A DNA stretch of 64,000 bases from an uncultured Collinsella sp. (GCA_958413765.1 CATYVH010000001.1:62001-126000), one strand, 5' to 3'; counted from the first letter of the stretch, positions 48,507-57,249 are shown. The notes: generated by a model not told the origin, from the letters alone. Numbers and translations: made by a program.

Positions 48507-48908
48507 ATGGCGAGTATCGAGTTACCAAAAGATGCCGAGGGCCGCGAGATTCCGCTTGATACCGTTGCTCTATATGACGATGACGGCAACGTCCACAGCG
48601 TCCGCCGATTCATCTACACGACCGACTTTGACTTAGGCGACAAGTGGATGAACAGCTGGTACATAGTCGTTGATGACTATAAAACTGCCAAACCTGAGCA
48701 AATGCGCCTTACCTCACCCGATAGCTGGGAGAAGCTGGAGGAGGACTTTGACAGGTGCATCGAGGAGAGCAACTCTTGCTGGTATTTCAGCCAGGGAGGG
48801 GACTGCTTCAAATGCGCCAGACCTGACAGCGATACATGCGGATGCACGGCCTCGGTCTTCAAAGACATCAAGAGGCGCGTCCGCAAATTGAGGGGTGAGG
48901 ACAAATGA
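48507..48908 (+). CDS. Phage hypothetical protein, lower G+C
   Basis: A 133-residue protein (MASIELPKDAEGREIPLDTV) with an acidic, Trp-rich middle and Cys residues near the end (CFKCARPDSDTCGC). Codon use is less GC-rich than its neighbours, suggesting a recently acquired phage cargo gene. Function unknown. Confidence 0.5.
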   Translation: MASIELPKDAEGREIPLDTVALYDDDGNVHSVRRFIYTTDFDLGDKWMNSWYIVVDDYKTAKPEQMRLTSPDSWEKLEEDFDRCIEESNSCWYFSQGGDCFKCARPDSDTCGCTASVFKDIKRRVRKLRGEDK

Positions 48909-49171
48909 CGACGCATCGACTCAAGGTCCTTATCAAATACGCCGATGCAATCATGAGCGGGGCCAAGACGTTCGAGATTCGCAAGAACGACCGGGACTAC
49001 GAGGTCGGCGACAAGATCGTATTCGACGTCGTCACGAACGAAGGCTACTTCGTCGGGGTGGCGGCAAGGCATCCGCTCAACGGGGCGACCTACCGAATCG
49101 ACTACATCCTCGACGACTTCGAGGGCCTCGCCCAGAAGTACGTGGCGCTGGCCATATCCAAGGAGGACTGA
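48905..49171 (+). CDS. DUF3850 (ASCH-like) protein
   Basis: An 88-residue protein (THRLKVLIKYADAIMSGAKTFEIRKNDRDYEVGDKIVFDVV), the DUF3850 pattern, a small PUA/ASCH-related RNA- or nucleotide-binding fold frequent in phages. Role unknown. One-base overlap with the next gene. Confidence 0.75.
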   Translation: MTTHRLKVLIKYADAIMSGAKTFEIRKNDRDYEVGDKIVFDVVTNEGYFVGVAARHPLNGATYRIDYILDDFEGLAQKYVALAISKED

Positions 49172-49359
49172 TGGACAAAATCAAGCTGAAGCCATGCCCG
49201 TTCTGCGGCGGGCCTGCCGAAATAGTGGACAACAGCCGATACGACCCCGGTACCTACTTCGTGGGCTGCTGGTGGTGCGGTGCGCGGACGGACTACGAGC
49301 ACGGCGAGGAGAACGCTGCGGAACTTTGGAACGGAAGGGTTGAGCCAAATGGCAACTGA
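49171..49359 (+). CDS. Lar-like restriction alleviation protein
   Basis: A 62-residue zinc-ribbon protein, KLKPCPFCGGPAEIVDN and GCWWCGARTDYEHGEENAAELWN. The CPFCG...C.WCG...A...WN pattern is that of Lar-family proteins, which in lambdoid phages reduce type I restriction. That role is known for the family and only inferred here. Confidence 0.75.
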   Translation: MDKIKLKPCPFCGGPAEIVDNSRYDPGTYFVGCWWCGARTDYEHGEENAAELWNGRVEPNGN

Positions 49360-49678
49360 CGAACGGAGACGCAAGGTCGCGGCGGAACTTCGAGAACTCG
49401 CGGCGAACCGCCATTACGTCGACGAGTTCATCGCGGCGGACACGGTCGGGTTCTATCGAGGCGAGGCAACAGAGGGCTTCGATTCCGACAGCCTCCTGGA
49501 GGTGGCCGACCTTATCGACCGCCCGACCTGCAAAATCATCCTCGCGAGAGAGCTGCGCACGGCCTTCGGCAAGCCAATTACCGGGATAAACGGATACGTG
49601 CTGTCGTGCGGGCACCAAGCGGTCGGGTTCGAGAAGCCGAGGTATTGCCCGGAGTGCGGGATAGAGGTCGGCGAATGA
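49349..49678 (+). CDS. Phage hypothetical protein with terminal zinc ribbon
   Basis: A 109-residue protein. A helical N-terminus (DERRRKVAAELRELAANRHY) is followed by LSCGHQAVGFEKPRYCPECGIEVGE, a CxxxH...CxxC ribbon. A common phage architecture of unknown function. Confidence 0.55.
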   Translation: MATDERRRKVAAELRELAANRHYVDEFIAADTVGFYRGEATEGFDSDSLLEVADLIDRPTCKIILARELRTAFGKPITGINGYVLSCGHQAVGFEKPRYCPECGIEVGE

Positions 49679-49887
49679 TTGACATTGACCTGTACAAGCG
49701 CTGCCCATGCTGCGGCACTACCGAGCATCTGGGGGAGTTCGTGAGCTACGCCAAGAATGGAGCCATATTGCAGTTCGTGGCCTGCGCCTCGTGCGGGGCG
49801 CGCGGAGACGTCGGCCTGATGGATGCCATCGAAGCGCGCGGCCGATGGAACCGGGGGCCTATCCAGATACGGGCGGAGGTGGCCTGA
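49675..49887 (+). CDS. Second Lar-like zinc-ribbon protein
   Basis: A 70-residue product: LYKRCPCCGTTEHLGEFV...VACASCGARGDVGLMDAIEARGRWN. Same overall pattern as the protein at 49171, ending in a WN-containing segment. Weaker match, so function uncertain. Confidence 0.6.
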   Translation: MIDIDLYKRCPCCGTTEHLGEFVSYAKNGAILQFVACASCGARGDVGLMDAIEARGRWNRGPIQIRAEVA

Positions 49888-50177
49888 TGGACACGATGGA
49901 GGACATCCTCGCGGACTGCAACGAGGTGTTCCGTTACGACGAGACGAGGCCGCAGGACCGCGCCCACACGTACCTCAAGGAGCACAGGGTCTGCCGGGGG
50001 TACGACGACACGGCCATGGAGCGCGCCGCCCAGGACATGATCGAGCGCGCATACGCGGTCGGGCGGATGGAGAGCAGCGAGGCGGTGGCGAGGGAGACCG
50101 CGCGCATCATCGCCGAGGGAATAGCGAAGGAGCTGGGCATGACGCCCGGAGAGGAGCAGACATGCGATTCGAGATAA
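49887..50177 (+). CDS. Phage hypothetical protein
   Basis: A 96-residue helical protein (MDTMEDILADCNEVFRYDET). Overlaps neighbours by 1 and 16 bases. Not recognised. Confidence 0.5.
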   Translation: MDTMEDILADCNEVFRYDETRPQDRAHTYLKEHRVCRGYDDTAMERAAQDMIERAYAVGRMESSEAVARETARIIAEGIAKELGMTPGEEQTCDSR

Positions 50178-50329
50178 CCGAGGTCCACGTGGTGGACATC
50201 CCCGACAGCGAGGTCGAGGAGATGGAGAACCCGCTGGAGGAGATCAAGGACGATGCGCACTGGTTCATCGAGACCTACGAGCGCGAGGCGTGGTGCGAGG
50301 AGGTGACCCGCCTTGGCCGCCAGCTGTGA
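50162..50329 (+). CDS. 55-residue acidic phage protein
   Basis: MRFEITEVHVVDIPDSEVEE and a further acidic helical tail. Supported by ATG with GGAGAGGAG upstream and by overlaps. Unknown function. Confidence 0.45.
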   Translation: MRFEITEVHVVDIPDSEVEEMENPLEEIKDDAHWFIETYEREAWCEEVTRLGRQL

Positions 50330-50618
50330 GCCGGGGAGCGGCTACAACCTGCCGCCGGGATGCTTCGAGGGCGACCCGAGGGCACCGTGGAACAGGGAGG
50401 AGCCGAGGACCTGCGGCGAATGCTCGCACCTGCTAGAGGGCTGCTGCGACTACGGCATCTGCGAGCGTGAGTTCGAGGAGGCGTTCGAGAGCGACCCGAA
50501 CGTGGGCACGGACAGCCCGGGTGCCGAGTGGCACGCGGCGTGCTGGGCTCGCAACTGGGTCGTCGAACACTACAAGGACATGCAGGAGGACACGTGCGAC
50601 AGCTTCTCGAGTTGCTAG
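50313..50618 (+). CDS. Cys-rich phage protein
   Basis: A 101-residue product from TTG 50313 with nine cysteines (CGECSHLLEGCCDYGIC...). A zinc-binding fold is likely. Its second half resembles other small phage proteins with the pattern GAEWHAACWARNW. Function unknown. Confidence 0.5.
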   Translation: MAASCEPGSGYNLPPGCFEGDPRAPWNREEPRTCGECSHLLEGCCDYGICEREFEEAFESDPNVGTDSPGAEWHAACWARNWVVEHYKDMQEDTCDSFSSC

Positions 50619-50716
50619 CGCTGGCGGTCCTGGCTGCGGCCCTGCTGGCGGTATGGGCGTGGACGGTCCGCGCCCTCGCCGCAGGGCTCCTCCTGCTCGC
50701 ATTCATGGCACTATAG
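50594..50716 (+). CDS. 40-residue phage membrane peptide
   Basis: GTG 50594 gives VRQLLELLALAVLAAALLAV and a further hydrophobic span. Almost wholly membrane-embedded. The start overlaps the preceding gene by 25 bases. Confidence 0.4.
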   Translation: MRQLLELLALAVLAAALLAVWAWTVRALAAGLLLLAFMAL

Positions 50717-50725
50717 GAGGGACAC

Positions 50726-50854
50726 ATGATCGACTGGAAGAGGGCGGGCGGATGCCTGCTCATCATCGCGGCCTGCCTCGCCATAGACGCGGCGGCGGTG
50801 GCCGTGATGTTCAAGATGCTGCTGGCGCTGTCGGCGGCGATAGGAGTGGGATAG
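50726..50854 (+). CDS. 42-residue phage membrane peptide
   Basis: MIDWKRAGGCLLIIAACLAI followed by more hydrophobic residues. AGGAGG lies 5 bases before the ATG, so expression is likely. Function unknown. Confidence 0.55.
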   Translation: MIDWKRAGGCLLIIAACLAIDAAAVAVMFKMLLALSAAIGVG

Positions 50855-51025
50855 ATGGACAACAAGGAGTTCAGCCAGCACAGGGTGGAGCAGGGAATCA
50901 CGGCGGCGCTGGAGGCGTTCAAGCTGCTGGGCCTCACGCCGCTGGAGATATTCCAGGCGAGCCGCAGCATCAGCCTGGGCGTGGCCGCCAAGGCCAAGGC
51001 CGAGAGCGGGAGGCGCGAGCTGTGA
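50855..51025 (+). CDS. 56-residue phage protein
   Basis: MDNKEFSQHRVEQGITAALE then a helical region and a Lys-rich tail. It abuts the previous stop directly and overlaps the HNH gene by 4 bases. Unknown function. Confidence 0.5.
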   Translation: MDNKEFSQHRVEQGITAALEAFKLLGLTPLEIFQASRSISLGVAAKAKAESGRREL

Positions 51026-51402
51026 GCGTGTACTGCCCGCACTGCGGCCGCACGCACCCCGAGGGCCAGCGCTGCCCGTGCAGGCCGAGGCCCAAACGCA
51101 GGCCGACGGAGGGCGACGCCACGAGGGCCGAGCGCGAGCCATGGCGCACCGAGTACTCGTCGAGTGCGTACCGCAAGGCGAGGCAGAGGGCCATCGGCAG
51201 GCAGCTCGGAAGGTGCGCCGACTGCGGCAGGGTGTGCGCGGAGTACCGCGACGGCCGCTGGTACACGGCTGGCATGGGCGGCGAGGTGGACCACGGCCGC
51301 GCGCTGTGCGATGGCGGCGGCAGCGAGGTGGAGAACCTCACGCTAAGGTGCAAGAGCTGCCACAAGAAGCGCGATGATGCACGCAGGGCGGCGAACAGAT
51401 AG
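51022..51402 (+). CDS. HNH endonuclease of packaging module
   Basis: A 126-residue HNH nuclease with an N-terminal ribbon (YCPHCGRTHPEGQRC), then CADCG...GGEVDHGRALCDGGGSEVENLTLRCKSCHKKRD, the complete H-N-H core with its two CxxC zinc pairs. In HK97-type phages such an HNH protein assists the terminase in cutting packaged DNA. The terminase genes follow after a DNA methylase. GTGA overlap with the preceding gene. Confidence 0.85.
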   Translation: MSVYCPHCGRTHPEGQRCPCRPRPKRRPTEGDATRAEREPWRTEYSSSAYRKARQRAIGRQLGRCADCGRVCAEYRDGRWYTAGMGGEVDHGRALCDGGGSEVENLTLRCKSCHKKRDDARRAANR

Positions 51403-51431
51403 CTTTTATGCACAAGGGTGTGGCCTCGGAC

Positions 51432-51450
51432 GGGGCTGCGCCCCTTTTTT
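51432..51450 (+). terminator. Terminator of early operon
   Basis: GGGGC-TGC-GCCCC stem (51432-51444) followed by TTTTTT, 30 bases after the HNH gene. Confidence 0.8.
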
Positions 51451-51460
51451 ATGCACGACC

Positions 51461-51517
51461 CCCCTACCCCCTCGGAAAATCGGGTTTCTTTCCCCCTACC
51501 CCGCGCGCCCCTACCCC
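51461..51517. repeat. Triple CCCCTACCCC repeat near packaging genes
   Basis: CCCCTACCCC at 51461-51470, 51493-51502 and 51508-51517, the last two followed by GCGCG. Lies in the 247-base gap between the HNH gene and the methylase gene. A cos/pac or terminase-binding site is a possible role. Confidence 0.6.
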
Positions 51518-51649
51518 GCGCGTTTCTCTACGAAATTGGAGACCGGGGGGGTGGTGCCATGCGCAACGCTAAGAGGGGTACCGATGCAACGCTAAATCTC
51601 ACGGCACGCCTATGCTCCCCATCACGACACGCCGGAAGGGGACGCGACA

Positions 51650-52981
51650 ATGCGCGAAAACGAACTGAAAATCGAGGAAATCGAGATCGACTCGCTCGTT
51701 CCGTACGAGAACAACGCGAAGAAGCACACGAGGGAGCAGATAGACGCCGTCGAGGCCTCAATCAAGGAGTTCGGCTTCAGAAACCCCGTTATCGTCTGGC
51801 GAAACGCGGACGGCCTGCCGGAGGTCGTGGCCGGGCACGCGCGAATTACCGCAGCGAAGAACCTTGGGATGAAGAAGGTTCCGTGCGTCGCGTGCGACGA
51901 CCTAAGCGATGCCCAGAGGCGCGCGCTCACGCTCGTCGACAACCAGACGACCATGATGACCGGGTGGGACGAGGACCTTCTCGCCTACGAGCTGGACGTC
52001 CTCGCGGACGAATTTGACATGGGCGACTTCGGCTTCTCCGAGGAACTCGAGCCGGACGGCCTAAGCGCCGTGGAGGAGGACGACCCCGAGCCGGAGGTCA
52101 CCATCTGCAGGGCAAAGCGCGGCGACGTCTTCGTTTTGGGAAACCACCGCGTGATGTGCGGTGACTCGACATGCCCTGAAGACGTCGAGAAGCTATGCGG
52201 GGGGGGTCTCGCGGACATGATCTTGACCGACCCGCCCTATAACGTCGCGCTCGGCCAGCACATGAGGCCATCGGAGAAAAAACAGCTCCAGCGCAGAACG
52301 GACGGCCTCGTAATCGACAACGACGAGTTCGAAGACGAGAAGCAATTCGAGGAGTTCCTGCACACAGCGCTGAACGCGGCCGTGCCCCATCTGAAGGAAG
52401 GCGGCGCGGTCTACACGTGGCTCGCGGTGATGCACATGCCAGCGTTCGCCTCGGCCCTCGCGCGCGCCGGAATCATGTGCAAGCAGATGCTTATATGGGT
52501 CAAGAACACATTCGTACTCGGCCATCAGGACTACCAGTGGCGTCACGAGGGATGCCTCTATGGATGGAAACCCGGAGCAGCGCACTACTTCACAGACAGC
52601 CGCTCCGAGTCGACGGTCTACGAGGACCTCGGCAAAGACCCGCACAAGATGAGCAAGGCAGAGCTCATCGAGATGGTCGAGGCGATGTCGGGCGACAGCG
52701 TGGCGACGGACGTGCTCCACTACGACAAGCCGTCGCGCAACGAGGACCACCCGACCATGAAGCCGGTAAAGCTGTTCGCATACCAGATGCGCAACTCGAG
52801 CCGCAAGGGCGAGACGGTGCTCGACCCGTTCGGCGGTAGCGGTACATCCGTGATAGCGGCCGAGCAGATGGGCCGCAGGTGCCTGTGCATGGAGCTAGAC
52901 CCGCACTACTGCGACGTGATCATAACGAGATGGGAGAACATGACGGGCCGCGAGGCGGTCCTCGAAACGGGGGAAGTTTGA
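51650..52981 (+). CDS. ParB-like/adenine or cytosine-N4 DNA methyltransferase fusion
   Basis: A 443-residue phage methylase. Residues about 8-100 are a ParB/sulfiredoxin-type domain (IDSLVPYENNAKKHTREQIDAVEASIKEFGF...VVAGHARITAAKNLGMKKVPC). The rest is an amino-methyltransferase with DPPYNV (194-199) before DPFGGSGTS (392-400), the beta-class order. Probably modifies phage DNA against host restriction, such as the McrBC-type or lost type II systems in this genome. Methylated base and site unknown. Placed between HNH and terminase, downstream of a terminator. Confidence 0.85.
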   Translation: MRENELKIEEIEIDSLVPYENNAKKHTREQIDAVEASIKEFGFRNPVIVWRNADGLPEVVAGHARITAAKNLGMKKVPCVACDDLSDAQRRALTLVDNQTTMMTGWDEDLLAYELDVLADEFDMGDFGFSEELEPDGLSAVEEDDPEPEVTICRAKRGDVFVLGNHRVMCGDSTCPEDVEKLCGGGLADMILTDPPYNVALGQHMRPSEKKQLQRRTDGLVIDNDEFEDEKQFEEFLHTALNAAVPHLKEGGAVYTWLAVMHMPAFASALARAGIMCKQMLIWVKNTFVLGHQDYQWRHEGCLYGWKPGAAHYFTDSRSESTVYEDLGKDPHKMSKAELIEMVEAMSGDSVATDVLHYDKPSRNEDHPTMKPVKLFAYQMRNSSRKGETVLDPFGGSGTSVIAAEQMGRRCLCMELDPHYCDVIITRWENMTGREAVLETGEV

Positions 52982-53277
52982 TAAAGAGATGCGAGTCATG
53001 CGGGCGCGAGTTCCAGGCGAAGAGGAGCACCGCCCGCTTCTGTTGCTCGACGTGCCGCAGCCACGCATATAGGGTCTACGCCTACCAAGGCGAGCTTCAG
53101 CCTCCGGCACCCAACGCCGCCATGAGCGACGACGAGGTGCTCGAGGTAATCCAGCGCGCGCACGTCGCGGCCTCGGACATGTCCCGCGCATCCCTCATGA
53201 CCGCCGCCCCGCTGTGCCTGTCCCTGAAGAAGGCCGCAAAGAAGATGGAGGACGCGCTGCGGGGTGAGGGCCTGTGA
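52978..53277 (+). CDS. Small phage zinc-finger protein
   Basis: A 99-residue product from TTG 52978: KRCESCGREFQAKRSTARFCCSTCRSHAYRVYA is a four-Cys treble-clef-type finger, followed by a helical tail. Overlaps the methylase stop (TTGA) and the terminase start. Confidence 0.6.
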   Translation: MIKRCESCGREFQAKRSTARFCCSTCRSHAYRVYAYQGELQPPAPNAAMSDDEVLEVIQRAHVAASDMSRASLMTAAPLCLSLKKAAKKMEDALRGEGL

Positions 53278-53819
53278 AGGGTGCCAAGCCGAAACACGAC
53301 GCCATCAGGCGCGGGATAACCGACGCATACGGCCTTGCGGCGAAGACCGACGCCGCCGGAGTCCTCATGCCCGAGGACATCGCCATCGACCCCGTCCAGA
53401 GCGAGATATGGGCGTGGCTGTGCCCGCCGGTGAACAACTTCTCCGAGCAGGACATACCGACCCTGCGCCTCCTCACCTACTGGCACGCCGTGGCCGAGCA
53501 GGCGCAGCAGGCCATCCACAGCGAGGACGGCCGCATAAACATCTTCGACAAGATCGGCGTGAAGCCCTATAAGACACCGGATGGGAGGGAGGTCCCGCTC
53601 GTGCGCAAGAACCCGGCACTGACAATCCTCAAGGAGGCATCGAGCGAGATTCGCGCCCTTTCCGACATGCTCGGCCTGTCGCCGCTCGCGCGCTCGCGCA
53701 TCGGCCTCATGGACGCAACGACGGTCAAGACCGCAGCGGACACGGCGTCCATGTTCCGCTCAATCGACGCAGCATACGAGCTGCCAGCGGAGGTAGTCGA
53801 TGTATCGGACGCCGACTAG
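53274..53819 (+). CDS. Terminase small subunit (P27 family)
   Basis: A 181-residue DNA-recognition subunit of the packaging motor. It has the P27-type helical pattern, INIFDKIGVKPYKTPDGREVPLVRKNPALTILKEASSEIRALSDMLGLSPLARSRIG (about 88-146). GTG start. Overlaps the large subunit by 20 bases. Binds the packaging start site, possibly the repeats at 51461. Confidence 0.8.
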   Translation: MKGAKPKHDAIRRGITDAYGLAAKTDAAGVLMPEDIAIDPVQSEIWAWLCPPVNNFSEQDIPTLRLLTYWHAVAEQAQQAIHSEDGRINIFDKIGVKPYKTPDGREVPLVRKNPALTILKEASSEIRALSDMLGLSPLARSRIGLMDATTVKTAADTASMFRSIDAAYELPAEVVDVSDAD

Positions 53820-55272
53820 CTACACGCGCGAGGGCCTCATCATGGCGCGCGACTACGAGCGCTGCTTCACCTCGATGTGCCGCCACGTCGCCAACGACTC
53901 CTACTACGCGCAGCCATTCTATCTGGAGGAGTTCCAGCGCGAGAATATCTGGAAACCGCTCTTCGCCTCGGGCAAGATGACCGCCAGAGGCTTCAAGCGA
54001 AAGTACCGCCGCGCCATCATCGGCCTGCCCTCGGGCTACGGCAAGTCCGAGACGTGCGCCGGAATACTCCTCACCGTGGCCACCATGGAGCCGGTCCACA
54101 ACGGCCAGTACGGAATGGTGGCGTCGTCGAAGGACCAGATTCGCAACGTCTACGAGAAAATCTGCACGATGATCAAGCTCAACCCGACGTGGCGCGAGCA
54201 GTGGGACATCGGCAAGAACATCATCACGCACAAGGAGACCAACGCGAAAATCATGATTCTGCCGAACACGGCGGACGCGCTGGAGTCGTGGCACTTCAAC
54301 TTCCTGATATTCGACGAGCTGCACACCTACCCGGACTCGAAGGTCTGGGACGCCGGGGTCAAGGGCCAGAAGGTCCTGTGGAACCCGCTCACCGTGGGAA
54401 TCACCACGGCCGGAGACAAGCGTGAGGGTTTCCTCTGGGAGATGTACAGCGACAAGGCGCGCCGAGACCCCGGCATGTACCTGTACTGGCTGGGCCTCGA
54501 CGATGACGACGACATCGAGAAGCGCGCCGACTGGGAGAAGATCATGGTGGCCTCGTGGGTCAACTGGGAGAGCATCGAGGACCAGAGGGGCATGGCCGCA
54601 TCCGACCGCCAGTTCGAGCGCTACACGGCCAACCGATTCCCGAAGGACAACGACGCCTACTCGGTCTTCAAGGCACCGCAGCTCGACCGCTGCGAGCGCG
54701 GCACCAACAGGTTCGACTTCGGCAAGCCGTGGACGCTCGGCATCGACGGCGCAACGGCGGGCGACAGTTTCGCAATAGTGGCGTACCAGAAGCGCAAAAC
54801 AAAGAAGGGGAAGACCGTCTGCCTCACCAAGGAGTGGGTGTTCGACACCCCGGACGAGGAGACGGGCCACTACGACTTCGAGCAGATAACCCAGCTCATC
54901 GCCGGGCTGTGCTCGGAGCACTGGCCGCAGGTCGTGGGAATCGACCCAAACCGCTTGATCGTCATGAACTCGCGCCTGCGCGACGTGTACGGAATCGAGA
55001 CGGTCTCGTTCCCGCAGAACAACGCGACGATGTGCCAGGCCACATCAATCGTCGTGAACGAGGTCAAGGCCGGGGAGCTGCGCCTGCGCGGGTGCCCAAA
55101 GCTCCGCGCGCATCTGGCCAACACCGTCGAGATGGTGCGCGAGCCGTACGGTATGCGCTTCGGCAAGGACTCCAAGAAGTCCAAAATCGACGCGGCCATC
55201 GCGCTGGCCATCGCGGCCCTCGCATACGACAAGCTGGTGAGCGGCACGGAGTCCTACGTGCCCGTCAGCTAA
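53800..55272 (+). CDS. Terminase large subunit
   Basis: A 490-residue ATPase/nuclease that drives DNA into the capsid. Walker A-like LPSGYGKSE (about 75-83), Walker B LIFDELH (about 169-175), and the C-terminal RNase H-like nuclease starts LGIDGATAGDSFAIV (about 313) with further Asp in VVGIDPNRL. Similar in layout to the HK97/phiE125-like terminases. Strong reading frame with typical start overlapping the small subunit gene. Confidence 0.92.
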   Translation: MYRTPTSYTREGLIMARDYERCFTSMCRHVANDSYYAQPFYLEEFQRENIWKPLFASGKMTARGFKRKYRRAIIGLPSGYGKSETCAGILLTVATMEPVHNGQYGMVASSKDQIRNVYEKICTMIKLNPTWREQWDIGKNIITHKETNAKIMILPNTADALESWHFNFLIFDELHTYPDSKVWDAGVKGQKVLWNPLTVGITTAGDKREGFLWEMYSDKARRDPGMYLYWLGLDDDDDIEKRADWEKIMVASWVNWESIEDQRGMAASDRQFERYTANRFPKDNDAYSVFKAPQLDRCERGTNRFDFGKPWTLGIDGATAGDSFAIVAYQKRKTKKGKTVCLTKEWVFDTPDEETGHYDFEQITQLIAGLCSEHWPQVVGIDPNRLIVMNSRLRDVYGIETVSFPQNNATMCQATSIVVNEVKAGELRLRGCPKLRAHLANTVEMVREPYGMRFGKDSKKSKIDAAIALAIAALAYDKLVSGTESYVPVS

Positions 55273-55314
55273 TCTCACGCGGCCCATACGATGCCCCCGA
55301 CAGAAAGGGGACGT

Positions 55315-56580
55315 ATGGGACGTTTCTACGACATGTTCTACAAGAGGGAGCCGGTGCAGGACGTCGTGCACGTCACGATGCCGCCGGGCTTCGCCACGCC
55401 GCACGGATACGGCGCGCTCATGTCCATCGACTTCGCCGCCTGCGAGCAGACCAAGGCGCGCAGCATGGCCAGCCTCCCGTTCTCGGTGATGCAGGCCGGG
55501 CGCGACGGCCACAAGCGGCTCGACAACCACCCGCTGGCCAAGATTCTAAACGGCATGGCCAACGAGGAGATGACCGCCGCGAAGCTCATGGACTGGACCG
55601 TGCTGCGCCGCGACACCTTCGGCAACGCCTACTGGTACGTCGAGTGGTTCAAGGGCAAGCCGGTGGCGATCTGGCCCATCACGGCCAGCGTGATGCACGA
55701 CTACGACAAGTACGCGCCCAGGGGCAGGCGCACGCGCTACTACGTCTCCCCCGGTGACGACCACGTGCCCGCCGGGTGGTACTACCCAGACGAAGTGGTG
55801 AACATCTCCACGCACATGACCAAGGACGGCGTGAGGGGCATCTCCCTCGCGCGCCTCGCGGCCGAGGAGATCGGCCTGTCCATCGACCTCGAGCGCTTCT
55901 ACCGCTCCATGCTCCACAACGGAAACCACCAGCTCGGCCACGTCGAGGTGCCCGAGGGCCGCATGGACGAGAAGGACCTGAAGGCCCTCCGCGAGGCCGT
56001 GGACGCCAAGAGCGGCGTCAAGGAGGCGGGACGCGCGCCCATCTTCGGCTACGGGGCCAAGTGGGTGACGGACCAGCAGACGATGAAGGACGCATCCGTC
56101 ATCGAGCAGCAGAAATGGGTGCTCCATCAGGTCTGCCGCGCCTGCAACGTGCCCCCGTGGAAGGTCTACGACAGCGAGGGGGCCACGTACAACGGCGGCC
56201 AGCAGATGCGAATCGACTACGTGACCGACACCATCACGCCGGACGTGCGCGACCTCGAGATGGCGCTACAGCCCGTCCTCGACGCCTGCTACCAGCGCAA
56301 CACCAAGGCCAAGTTCAAGCTGAACGGCCTGATGCGCGGAGACGACGCGGCCCGCACGCAGTATTACCGCGAGCTCGGCTACTTCGGCGCAATCACCCGC
56401 GCGGACGTGCGCGACCTCGAGGATATGGAGCCGGTCGAGGGCATCGACCAGCCGCTGTTCCCGCTCAACTACGGCACCGTGAACGACGACGGCACCGTGA
56501 ACGTATTCAACGCTGACAAGCCGAACGGCACCGCCGACGGCACCCAGAAAGGGGCAACGAATGTTCCGAATCAAGAATGA
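55315..56580 (+). CDS. Portal protein (HK97 type)
   Basis: A 421-residue portal forming the dodecameric vertex channel. FAACEQTKARSMASLPFSVMQ, HPLAKILNGMANEEMTAAKLMDWTVLRRDTFGNAYWYVEW and PPWKVYDSEGATYNGGQQMRIDYV are family blocks. The start at MGRFYDMF has AAAGGGG upstream; an in-frame ATG at 55291 is less likely. Overlaps the protease gene by 20 bases. Confidence 0.92.
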   Translation: MGRFYDMFYKREPVQDVVHVTMPPGFATPHGYGALMSIDFAACEQTKARSMASLPFSVMQAGRDGHKRLDNHPLAKILNGMANEEMTAAKLMDWTVLRRDTFGNAYWYVEWFKGKPVAIWPITASVMHDYDKYAPRGRRTRYYVSPGDDHVPAGWYYPDEVVNISTHMTKDGVRGISLARLAAEEIGLSIDLERFYRSMLHNGNHQLGHVEVPEGRMDEKDLKALREAVDAKSGVKEAGRAPIFGYGAKWVTDQQTMKDASVIEQQKWVLHQVCRACNVPPWKVYDSEGATYNGGQQMRIDYVTDTITPDVRDLEMALQPVLDACYQRNTKAKFKLNGLMRGDDAARTQYYRELGYFGAITRADVRDLEDMEPVEGIDQPLFPLNYGTVNDDGTVNVFNADKPNGTADGTQKGATNVPNQE

Positions 56581-57247
56581 GGCCGAGAAGGCCACCGTGT
56601 ACCTCTACGGCACCATCGGCAGTGACTTCTGGTCCTCCGAGGAGTCCAACACGGCCAAGAACTTCGCCAAGGAGCTGGACGGCCTGAAGGGCAAGCCCGT
56701 CGACATCCGCATCGACTCCCTGGGCGGCGACGTCTACGAGGGCTTCGCCATCGCCTCGGCCATCCAACGCTACAAGGGCGAGACCACGGCGCACATCGAC
56801 GGCATCGCCGCATCGGCGGCCTCCTATATCGCCATGATGGCCGACAAGGTCGTCATGAGCAGCTTCGCCCAGCTGATGATCCACGACGCATGGACCTACG
56901 CGCAGGGCAACGCGCAGGAGCTGGCCGACGTCGTCGCGCAGCTCGCCGCGCTCGACTCCACCATCGCCGGAATCATCTCCGCGCGCTCCGGCATGGAGCT
57001 GGCCGACGTCAAGAAGGCCATGGACGAGGAGACGTGGTACACGGCCGACGAGGCGCTCGAACTCGGCCTCGTCGACGAGAAGGTGGCCACCGAGAAGCGC
57101 GTGGCCGACGCGCTCGACCGCACGCTCATGGGCCGCTTCAAGCACGCGCCCACCGACGCAATCGAAAAATCTCACGCCGTGGATACAGTCGCCCGGAGCG
57201 AGGAGGGCTTCGTCCTCCTCGGCAACCACGTCTACCGTAAGGAGTAA
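56561..57247 (+). CDS. Head maturation protease (ClpP-like)
   Basis: A 228-residue serine protease of the ClpP/S14 phage prohead group: IDSLGGDVYEGFAIASAIQ, nucleophile Ser85 in GIAASAASYI and His108 in LMIHDAW. Cleaves the scaffold part (N-terminal segment) of the capsid protein during maturation. It is directly before the capsid gene, the normal HK97 order. Confidence 0.9.
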   Translation: MFRIKNEAEKATVYLYGTIGSDFWSSEESNTAKNFAKELDGLKGKPVDIRIDSLGGDVYEGFAIASAIQRYKGETTAHIDGIAASAASYIAMMADKVVMSSFAQLMIHDAWTYAQGNAQELADVVAQLAALDSTIAGIISARSGMELADVKKAMDEETWYTADEALELGLVDEKVATEKRVADALDRTLMGRFKHAPTDAIEKSHAVDTVARSEEGFVLLGNHVYRKE

Positions 57248-57249
57248 GC

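Noticed and set aside
53725..54921. 398-codon open frame antisense to terminase genes
   Set aside because: Arg/Val/Leu-rich shadow; the terminase frame is clear.
51597..57176. AATCTCACG occurring three times in the phage late region
   Set aside because: Seen near 51595, 55271 and 57168; the third lies inside a coding region. I could not link it to a function, and a nine-base match can recur by chance.
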